Shown here one piece after another: positions 56,018 through 64,000 of a stretch of 64,000 nt of DNA (position 1 is the first letter of the stretch; the number at the start of each line of letters is the position of its first letter). The stretch is taken from contig NW_020312001.1 of NCBI RefSeq assembly GCF_003144115.1, positions 408,845 through 472,844 on the forward strand, in the 5' to 3' direction. A program made the translations under genes and the position numbers. Below the pieces are notes generated by a model. The model saw only the letters and a list, made by a program, of their open reading frames with translations, ran no database searches and was not told the DNA's origin. The DNA comes from Tilletiopsis washingtonensis (lineage: Eukaryota > Basidiomycota > Exobasidiomycetes > Entylomatales).

Positions 56018-57623
56018 ATGGCACGCCCACCGCAGCCGGCGCCTGCTGCCGCAGCTGCCGCCGGGGCGCGCGGCAGCCTGCTCGTGCCCGTGCTGCTCGC
56101 CGTCGTCGCCGTGCTGGGCCTGCAGGTCAGCCAGCATGCCGACTGGCTGCAGCTGCAGCTCATTGCGCCCAAGCTGCCGGACCACTGGGTGCGCCCTGCC
56201 ACTCTCGGCGAGCAGCCGCAGTGCCAGCAGCTCTTCGCTGTCGCCGCCGACGCCCGCGCGCGCGACGGCCAGCAGCGCACCGAGTTCTGCGAGGACGTCG
56301 AGCTGCTGCACGGCTCGCCGGGCTGGGCACTACTCAGCTGCGATCCGGGCCGCGGCGAGTGGAACACCGTCATGGGGCCGCTCAAGGAGTGAGCCATGCT
56401 GAGGGAGCCGCCCGACTGGCGCATGCTGACCGTGTCACTTCACAGTCCTGCTTCTCGCGGCGGCCTGTGGACCACGAAGCTTGGCTCGCAGACGCAGCCG
56501 AAGCTGCTGCCGCTGCATGGCTTTCCCGAGAACGCTACCTTTCATCCGCTTGGCACCGCATACGTACCAGCAAGCGGTGCTCATCCTGGCCGGCTGTTCG
56601 TCGGTACGTGCCCTAGATGCAGGCCTCCCTGCGCCCTGCTGACCGACTCCTTCAGTCAATCACGCTGAGGAGTCATCTGCGATCGAGGTCTTTGACATGA
56701 GTCTAGTCGACGAGGAGTGGCGAGCTGCGCACGTCCGCTCGCTGCGATCACCTGTCGCGACGCACTCGCCCAACGGCCTGGCCGCGCTTGGCCGCAACGA
56801 GCTGCTCGTGTCGCAGGACCACATGTTCGTGCTGCGGCCGCCGCCCCTGGAGCAGTTCGTCGCGCTGCTAGCACCTCGACTTGGACCTCTGGCCGAGCCG
56901 CTGGCTTGGCTGCTCAGCTCGCCGGCGCGCCACATTCTGCCGCGCCTCGAGACGGTGCTCGGACTGCCGCTCGGCTGGGTATCGCACGTCTCCTTCGTTG
57001 AGGAGCCTACGGTGGAGCCGCAGGCCTCCGTCGTGGCCTCGCGCATTCCTTTCGCCAACGGCATCAGCCTCACGCCGCGAGGCAGCATGCTCGCTGTTGC
57101 AAGCACCATGACGCCCGCCGTCAAGCTCTTCCGTCCAGCCGGAACCGCTGCAGGCAAGCCTGACTGGTCCCAGCCGCTGCAGCTTGCCGGCGAGATCCAC
57201 GTGCCTCACGGCTGCGACAACATCGCGTTCTCGGCGCCTGAGCCAGATCAGCCTGCCGACTCGCTCTTCGACGGCGCGCGGCTGCTCATCACAGGCCATC
57301 CGAGTGGCCTGCGCCTCATCCGCTTCGCACGCAATCCGCGCGGTGCTGAGCCGGCCGGCAGCTGGATCGTTGATGCGCTGCCCAAGTCTGCTGGTGCTCA
57401 GCTGGCACCTGACACTGCGCCGCTCCCTGCTCAAGACCGTGCCCTGAAGGCGAACGAGGCCGTCACTGTGCGCACGCTCTACCAGAGCCAGCGCGGTCAG
57501 GCACCCGGCACGCCCAGCAGCGCTGGCTCGGACTGGGCGCGCGAGGACAACGCGAGCGAGGGCACGCTCATCATGGGCGGGCTCTACGGCGGCGTCTCGG
57601 TGTGCCACGGCGTCGGTCTGTGA
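56018..57623 (+). CDS. Paraoxonase/arylesterase-like beta-propeller protein
   Basis: Three exons (56018-56388, 56446-56603, 56656-57623) give 498 residues. A hydrophobic helix near residues 20-36 (LLVPVLLAVVAVLGLQV) is a signal anchor, as in animal PON proteins that keep their leader. The PON-like start FCEDVELLHGSPGWALLSCD, then LWTTKLGS, GRLFVVNHAEESSAIEVFDM and SPNGLAALGRNELLVSQD follow in the order seen in serum paraoxonases; FANGISLTPRG and PHGCDNIAF come later. These enzymes hydrolyse lactones and aryl esters with calcium. The calcium ligands are not all checkable by eye. A ~50-residue stretch after the second blade block contains a proline/leucine-rich insert (RPPPLEQFVALLAPRLGP). The product stays in the secretory or cell-surface space. 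Confidence 0.82.
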
Positions 57624-57676
57624 GGTGTGATGTCCAAATCATGTGATTACATGGAGCAATGCGTGTCCGGTCCCGC

Positions 57677-59247
57677 TCATTTGGGGCCCTTGGGGCCCTT
57701 GGGGCCGCCCTTCTTGCCGCCGCTCGCGAGCACGCCGGGCTGCACGCGCACGATGAACGAGCCGCGCTCGATCGAGTTGACGGCGATCCAGCCGGAGGGG
57801 AAGATGAAGTGGCTCCAGGCGCCGAAGAACTCGACCGAGTCGTCCTCGGGGCGCACGTCGAAGAAGGCCACCTCCTTCATCGACGCCGCGCCGCCGCCCG
57901 AGTTGACCTGGCGCGTGTCGGTGACGCGCAGGCCGGAGCAGTAGTTCGACGCATAGCTGTAGCCGTCCTTGGGGTAGGCGTTGTGGCCGATGGACGTGGC
58001 GGGCGAGGAGAAGATGCCCTCCTGCACCGGCTTCTCGAGGTCGCTGATGTTCCACACGAGCGTCGCGGTGCGGCCGCCCTCGGGCGTCGTGCCCTCAATC
58101 TCGTCGAGCTCGTCGTTCATGAGGATGTGCGTCTGCGCGCCGTCGACGAGCCAGCCCTGGTGCGTGTACTGGGCGCCCTCGTAGCCCGTGCGGCTCACGA
58201 CGCGCAGGTTGTCCTTGACGGTGGCGTCGTAGATGGTGAGCGTGTCCTCGTTGTACGAAATGACAATCTCGCGGCCCGTGTAGCGCGAGTCAGGGCCGCT
58301 GTAGCGGATCACCTGGGCGTCGTGCGAGTAGCCGTCGAGGTTGCTCTGGCAGCCGACCTTCTTGGGGTTCAGCGGGTCGCGGATGTCGACAATGTACGGC
58401 GAGCCGGAGCACTCCTTCTGGCCGACGACCATGAGGTAGTTGCTGTCGGCCATGTTGACAATGTTGTGCGACGAGCCGACGCCGGTGAAGACGGCATCGG
58501 CGGTGAAGATGGCGGGGCGCGAGCGCGGGCCGAAGGCCTCCAGCTTGCGCATGTCGAACACTTGCACCTGTGGAGGGATGTGTGAGCACGGCACGATGGT
58601 GAGTAGCGCGCGACATGCAACGTACACCGTGGTTGCGCGCCTCGGAGCCGATGAACATGTACGGGCCGACGTTCTTGGCGTCGCGCCAGAGCGAGGGCAC
58701 CGTGTTGGTGGGCAGGCGGCCGAGGAAGCGCTGCTCGCCGCTGGGCAGCACCTCGACGAAGGCCGAGCCGTCGGTCTGCGTCACGCAGCTGTGCAGAGGG
58801 TCAGCGATGCAGCGATGGGGCTACACACGCCGTCGCCACTCACGCGAACTCGCGGCCGCTGGGCGAGACCCAGCCCCAGACGTCGGAGCCCTCGCCGACG
58901 GTGAGCGGGTTCGCCTCGCCGCCGCTCGTGCTGCCGAGGTCCGCGTGCGAGACCATCGAGCCGAGGTCGATGCCCTGCATGGCGCAGTCAGTACCACTGC
59001 GGCCAGCTCCTCTTCGCTGCCGACTCACCGAGCACGGGTACTCGCCGGCCATGCCGTTGACGCAGCGGGCGCCGACGCGGCTGTTCATCTTCTTGCCGCA
59101 GCGGCCCGAGGCGCGGCAGCGCTCGCGGTCGCCGACCTTCTTCTGGCGCAGCATGGCCATCTTGCCGCCCATGCGGGCGCCGTCGTCCTGCGCCAGCACA
59201 AAGGGCCCGACGAGGAGCAGCAGCGAGAGGAGCGAAAGGATCTGCAT
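57677..59247 (-). CDS. Secreted choice-of-anchor-B / LVIVD beta-propeller protein
   Basis: Four exons (59029-59247, 58844-58974, 58626-58788, 57677-58567) give 467 residues. Signal peptide MQILSLLSLLLLVGPFVLAQ. The chain matches the choice-of-anchor-B family: GSDVWGWVSPSGREFACV, TDGSAFVEVLPSGEQRFLGRLPTN, GVQVFDMRKLEAFG, NIVNMADSNYLMVVGQ, KVGCQSNLDGYSHDAQVIRY, YTHQGWLVDGAQTHILMNDE and GHNAYPKDGYSYASNY. These are the LVIVD-like blades. The role of the family is unknown; a secreted sensor, adhesive or enzyme-inactive propeller are options. The C-terminus is a short basic repeat GGPKGPKGPK from a 9-bp tandem repeat. The stop lies 53 bp from the PON-like stop. The exon 3 donor GTACGT was chosen because it alone restores NHGVQVFD. 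Confidence 0.88.
57681..57707. repeat. 9-bp tandem repeat encoding PKG-type C-terminus
   Basis: Three copies of TTGGGGCCC (the third ends in G) lie in the last codons of the choice-of-anchor-B gene and encode the repeated Gly-Pro-Lys tail. Confidence 0.85.
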
Positions 59248-60422
59248 CGCGGGCGGCTGGGAGTGGGGGTGGGGAGAGGTGGGGAGCTCCACTCGCGACT
59301 GCGCAGCCCCGCGCTGCTTATGAGCGCTCGACGGGCCCGCCCGCGATAGGCAGGTGCTGCAGGCGTAGCGCTGCAGGACGTCGCCGCCAGAGCGCCGGCC
59401 TGCCCGAAGGAGCGCCGCAGCTGGCGCGATGGCGGAGTCGAGTGTCGGCGCGCCGATGGCTGCCCACGCGCCGCCGGCCACCTGGGCCGCCTATCATGCG
59501 GGGCCCTGCTCGGAGGCAGCGCCGAGGCGCCGTTGCTGTGCTCGTGTGCCTCAGGGGGTCTGGCCGAGATAGCCATGGCTGCAGCCTCAGGGCCGCCGCC
59601 TGCATCCCGCGGGCGCAAGCAAGCACGCGGGTCCAACGCAGCCGCCGGCGGAGGAAGAGCGAGACAAAGGGAGGCCCAAGAGGCGGCACTTGCTCGGTGC
59701 TGCCGCACCATCTACGTAGGCCCGGAGCGCGCCAAGGCGCGCAATGCGCGCTAGCGTGCGGCCGTAGAACAGCTCGTGCATCGAGAAGCCCGAGCAGCGG
59801 CAGCGCAGCGTGAGCGATGCAGCCCAAGGAAGACCAATTCCAAACCGCAGCTGACCTCGCAGACCGCACCTCGCTCGCCGCTGCACCTCGACGCAGCGCG
59901 CAGCCCGAGGCGAAATGGCCTCAGGGCCACCGCGTGCGCGCGCTAGCCGGCCCGGCGGCCGAGCCGCCATCCGAAGGCGCACCTTCGCGCTCGCTGCGAT
60001 GCTGGCTCCCTTTGTGCTTCCGCCCGCACTCCTGGCAGCCTGCATCCGCACGGGCCTATCTTTGGCTGCTGCGGCCGCCCCGCAACCTTCCGCAACGCCG
60101 GCGGCGCCGCACACCGGCCAACTCTCTCGCACCTGCGCAGCCTCACGCGGACGGCCAAGCGCCGAGTAAGCGGGTCCGCAGGCGCCAGAGGTGCAGCAGC
60201 GTCGCTGCGCGTGCACATCGCAGGACAGCCGGCATTCTCGCTCGTCGACCTCGCCGGCCGAGCGGCCGCGGTCGCCGCTCCGGCCCGCCATGTACCTGCT
60301 GGCTGCCCATTTGTCACACGACGCCGCCGCCACAGGGGCACGCTCATGCGCTCACGTGCTCAGGAACATGGTATTGGGGACACAGCTGATATCGTCAGGG
60401 GGCGGCTCAGGAACGCAACACC
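59248..60422. other. Intergenic region between choice-of-anchor-B and bHLH genes
   Basis: About 1.2 kb between two minus-strand genes. No ORF with a recognisable domain, no repeat. A stretch near 59556-59645 looks faintly tRNA-like and was rejected. Confidence 0.5.
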
Positions 60423-61686
60423 CTACCGCCCGGCGCTCTCGCTCACGGCGGCCAGCACCGCCAGCGCGCCATCGCCACTGCCATCCGTCGATCGCTTGCG
60501 CGCCGGCTCGTCGTACGCTGCTGGAGATTGCAGCGGCGAGAGGCTGCGTGGCCGCAGCACCACGGCCGGGCCGCCGCCGCACCCGCCGAGATGTCGCAGT
60601 GGCGGCAGACGCAGGCTGGCAAGACGGTGCTGGTCCGGCTCGCCGCCTGCGCCTCGCCAGCTCGACGAGAGCGAAGGCAGTGCTGCGAGCGAGCGCCGTG
60701 GCGTCGGCAGGCCCCACAGGTGAGGCAGAGCGCGCGCCGTGCTGCCGTGGCCGGGATGATGGGCGGCGCCGGGCCAGCCGAGGCCAGGCGGCGGGCCGCC
60801 CGGCGTGTGCAGATGGCCGCAGGCGTGCAGCGATGCCTCGCCGGGGCCCTCGAGACCCGGCGTGAAGCCGGCGTCGGTGGCGCGGCGCTTGCGCGATGGA
60901 GCGGAGTGGTAGAGCGACTCGACGGGCAGCGAGGGCGCATCGAAGGCGAGCTCGGACGCTGATGACGCCGCCGACTCGCCGCTGTCGCTGTGCTGCTCCT
61001 CGTCGTCCGACTCCGTATGATTGTGCAAGCATGGCTGGTCCGCCTCGCATTGCCGTGCGGCTTTCTTCGACGGCTCGCAGCGCGGGATGCGGTTGGAGCC
61101 CCAGTGGCGCTTCCGTCGTGCCGGTGCAGCGGCTGGTGCGCCGCTCTCCTGAAGCGCCTCTTGCGAAAGCGAGGTGCTGGCCGATGATGGCGAGACGTCG
61201 CCGTGTGCGAAGTGTGCGTGTGCGTGCGCCGGCGGCGGCGAGGGCTGCTCGACGGAAGGCAGCTCTCCGCAGAGCCGGCGGTAGGCGGCGATCTGCGCCT
61301 TGAGCTCCATCATGTGGTCGACGGTGTGGCTGATGATGCACTGAGGCGAAGCAGCATGAGCGGACAGCATCGCAGCCGCAGCGCGAGCCACTCACCAGCT
61401 TCTCGAGCACCATCTCCTCCTGGATCCTGCGCTCCACCTCGCGGCTGCGCTCGTCGTCGGCGAGGCGCTTCTTGCCCTTGACGGCCTGCAGCTTGCCCTC
61501 GAGCAGCTCAGTTGCCTCGGCGCGGCACGCCGGCACCGTCTCTTGCAGACGAATGAGGCGCTCGTTGATCTTCTCGCGCCGGCGCCGCTCGATGACCGAG
61601 TGGCTCGTCTTGCGGCGCAGCGGGCGCGAGGCCTTCTTCGGCGCCTCGGCCGCAGGATCGGCGGCGGGTGTCGCGGTTTTGCGCAT
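60423..61686 (-). CDS. bHLH transcription factor
   Basis: Two exons (61396-61686, 60423-61340) give 402 residues. The basic region and first helix are HSVIERRRREKINERLIRLQ, with His29, Glu33 and Arg37 in the positions that read E-box (CACGTG-type) DNA. The second helix spans the intron join: EEMVLEKL-VCIISHTVDHMMELKAQI. The loop between helices is ~40 residues, much longer than usual. The C-terminal ~300 residues are Ser/Pro/Leu-rich and disordered. Such basic regions are close to the Myc/Max/USF class in general pattern, but no ortholog can be named. Target genes unknown. Bipartite basic patches (RPLRRK) fit nuclear import. Confidence 0.88.
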
Positions 61687-62325
61687 GGCGTTGGTAGACG
61701 ATGACTGGGCTGCAGTGGTGTGAAGCAGAGGTGGTGATGAGCCAAGATGCTGCTGAAGGGGAAGCTGATGCTGAGAGGCGACACGCTGATCTCGCGGGCG
61801 TAGATATAGGTAGGATCAGCCGCACACGGCGTGGGGACCCGCGAGGTACCGGCTTGGCCGCCTTGTGGTCGCCCGACATCATCGCAGCGCAGCCGCCGGC
61901 ACGCCAGCAGCCGCCGTCATAGCCACAGCCCTCATCGTGCGGCGCAAGTTCGCACGGCGCTCGGCACCCGCCGTTCGGCAATCAGCGCCTCAGGACTTCA
62001 GGAGCAGCGGCGGGGCGTGAGAAGGCGTGATGGCGCGGTGATGGCGGTAACCGCGAAGGTGCGTGCGAGGACCGCCTCGGTCGCGCCATCAGACGGCGCC
62101 AGGGGCGAGCACGTGACGCGCGCGCCGCCGCCGCCTCACACCATCCTCTCCCTTCTCCAGCCTGGCTCCGCACCATCGCAACGCCTCGCAGACGGAAATA
62201 TGCACATATGCATTGCAAACAAGCAAGAGCGTGGGCGCAGTGCCCTCTACCCGGTCGGTGACAGGAGGATCCACAAGAAAAGATGGTGTGCAGGGCGCAG
62301 CAGGGGCGCAGCGATGGAGCGGCGC
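61687..62325. other. Intergenic region between bHLH and GH5 genes
   Basis: About 640 bp between two minus-strand genes. It has the bHLH promoter near 61690-61900 and the 3' end of the GH5 gene near 62200-62325. Confidence 0.5.
61801..61808 (-). promoter_or_regulatory. TATA-like element upstream of bHLH gene
   Basis: The minus strand reads TATATCTA about 115 bp before the ATG at 61686, an unusual AT-rich word in this DNA. A possible core promoter element. Confidence 0.3.
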
Positions 62326-64000
62326 TCAGTGGCTGACGGGGCCGAAGTTGAAGGTCGTCTTCTTGATCACCGGGAAGGCGTTGGTGTTGATGCGCTTGCC
62401 CGTGGCGCGGATGAGCGGGAAGAGCTCCTCGATGCCGCGCGGCGACACGTCGGCCTCGGCCTCGACGGCCTCCTCGTCGCGCTTGCGCTTCACAGGGCCG
62501 GCGTTGCGGCGGATGGCGTAGCTCGTGACGACGCGGCCGCCCGACGAGGTCGGGCCGGCGGTGTAGGTGACGGTCGACTTCTGCTGGTACGTCTTGTACA
62601 GCGCGCACACGGCCTGGCCCTCCTTGCCGCCGTCGAAGCGGATGAGCTCGGCCATGGCGCAGCCCTTGGTCGCCTCGCAGTTGTTGGCGCACGTCTTGGC
62701 CTGCGACTGGCCGAGCCAGACGCTGCCGACGGTGTCGCGCCGGATGTAGCCCGTGCTGCTGCCGTACGACGAGCGCTTGCCGTCGATCTGCCACGAGATG
62801 CGGTACGCGCTGTTGGGCGCCGTGACGGGCACGACGACGGGCGTCTGCACCGGCGCCGCCGACGTCGTCGTCGTCGACGTCGTCGTCACGGGCGCCGCCG
62901 TCGGCGTGCTCTCGGTGGCAAAGGTGAGCGTCTTGCCCGATGCGAGCGTGTTCGTCGGGCAGCCGTTCGAGTCGGTCGCGAAGACGCGGTCGGCGACGTT
63001 CGACGGGATCCAGCCCTGCGCCATCGCGTCCTTGAAGCTCCAGTCGCCCCGCGACGCCGTCTTCCAGTTCCAGAAAATCCACCCGTTCGCCCGTTCGCTG
63101 CCCGGGGACGTCAGCGCTGTGCAGCGGGAGGGGGGAGGGGGCAGGGGGGAGGGCAACTCACTAGGTCGCGACCTGGGCCTCGTAGAAGCGGCGCATGAAG
63201 CGGTTCTGCGTGGCGTTGTTCTGGCTGTTGATGTTGTCGGCCATGGTCGCGTACGAGCAGTTGGTGCAGCCGATGGCCAGGCTCCACTCGCCCATCACGA
63301 CGGGGCGCTTGGCGCCCGACGTGGCAAGCTCGCTGGCCATGCCGCACGTGTAGGAGATGTGCTGGTCGAAGGAGTAGGTGTTCTGCGGCGCCCAGGCCTG
63401 GTAGCGGTGGATGTCCATGGCGTACGTGCCGGCCGGCAGGTCCGTGTACACGTTGTCCCAGTTGCTCGTCAGCGGCTGGATGAAGCCGTCGTGGAAGACA
63501 ATCTTGGGCTTCGTGGCGACGCTCGACATGGCCGCCTGCATCGAGTTGTAGACGCGCTTGTGCACGTTGACCATGAAGTCCTTGGTCATCGTCGGCGTCC
63601 ACCACATGGCCGGCTCGTTGAGCGCCTCGACGGACGTCACGACGCCGCCGAACTTGCTGTCGACGACGTAGCGCTTGACGGCCTGCACGAGGGCGTACTC
63701 AAGCCGAGCAATGTTGTCGTCAGGCGTGACGGCGGCAAAGTTGATCGGGCCCTGGCGGCCCGAGTTGTCGAAGCCGTTCTGGCTGTTGGGCGCCGTGTGC
63801 ATGTCGAGCTGCACCTCGAGGCCGTACTGCTGCGCCCAGAGCAGTGCCTGGTCGACGTACGGCAGCTCGGCGCCGTTGGTGAGGTACGGCTCGGAGCTGG
63901 CGCCCTGCGTGTTGGGTGCGACGCCGAACATCCAGTGGTTGATGGGGATGCGCACCGTGTTCAGGCCGGCGGCCTTGATCTGCGCAAAGTCGGCAGCCGT
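62326..64000 (-). CDS. Secreted GH5 beta-glucanase with C-terminal cysteine module (cut at its 5' end)
   Basis: Two exons visible (63162-64000, 62326-63097); the start lies beyond the right edge. The barrel shows AGLNTVRIPINHWMFG, DMHTAPNSQNG, acid/base Glu in EALNEPAMWW and nucleophile Glu in PVVMGEWSLAIG, and the join ...QVATYERANGWIFWNW restores the GH5 end. These motifs are those of fungal exo-1,3-beta-glucanases. After the barrel comes a Thr-rich linker (TTTSTTTTSA) and a module with Cys spacing in KTCANNCEATKGC and VCALYKTYQQ, resembling PAN/apple-like folds. The protein ends with a basic patch (KRKRDEE) and a tail INTNAFPVIKKTTFNFG. It is presumably secreted and wall-bound. Confidence 0.88.

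Noticed and set aside
59556-59645. tRNA-like stretch (TGGCCGAGATAGC... and GGGTCCAACGC)
   Set aside because: The A-box part is suggestive, but the B-box does not fit GGTTCGANNCC and I cannot pair an acceptor stem.

Overview
The window is nuclear DNA of a fungus, most likely a basidiomycete yeast or smut relative (Ustilaginomycotina or Pucciniomycotina; I cannot decide which). The DNA is strongly GC-rich. Genes carry many short introns, mostly about 50-60 nt, with GTGAGT or GTGCGT donors, a CTGAC branch site and CAG acceptors. The gene set is typical of fungi: Sdo1, Rrp1, SRP68, Vps27, a Swi3/Rsc8-type subunit, family GH5 glucanases and a chitin-deacetylase-like protein. I rebuilt 24 genes (two cut by the window edges). 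Splice sites were chosen by eye so that reading phase is kept and conserved motifs join; for the complete models exon lengths sum to whole codons.

Left part (1-16.8 kb): a cut gene; a steroid 5-alpha-reductase family enzyme; a NUDT19-like Nudix hydrolase; a secreted T2 ribonuclease; SRP68; a 77-residue 4F5/zinc-finger protein; RRP1 and SDO1, two ribosome-maturation factors sharing a 263-bp divergent spacer; a Pap1/KapC-type bZIP factor; and a DMT-superfamily nucleotide-sugar/triose-phosphate transporter. Strands alternate strictly here: tail-to-tail neighbours are 20-190 bp apart and head-to-head neighbours are further apart.

Middle (16.8-36 kb): about 7 kb of GC-rich DNA in which I find no gene, then an intronless Myb factor, a lipoyl(octanoyl)transferase with a 1.35-kb intron, Vps27 (ESCRT-0), and a SWIRM/ZZ/SANT chromatin-remodelling subunit.

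Right part (36-64 kb): a membrane-anchored GH5 exo-beta-1,3-glucanase; a WW-WW-MyTH4-RhoGAP protein; a 15-exon aromatic-amino-acid decarboxylase; a GPI-anchored polysaccharide deacetylase; an amidohydrolase-like protein without its catalytic residues; a peroxisomal ABCD half-transporter; a paraoxonase-like protein; a secreted choice-of-anchor-B protein; a bHLH factor; and a GH5 glucanase with a C-terminal cysteine module, cut by the right edge. Several of these products look secreted or wall-bound, but they are interspersed with housekeeping genes, so I do not claim a dedicated cluster. I saw no transposon, retroelement, tRNA or rRNA gene, and no virus-like remnant.
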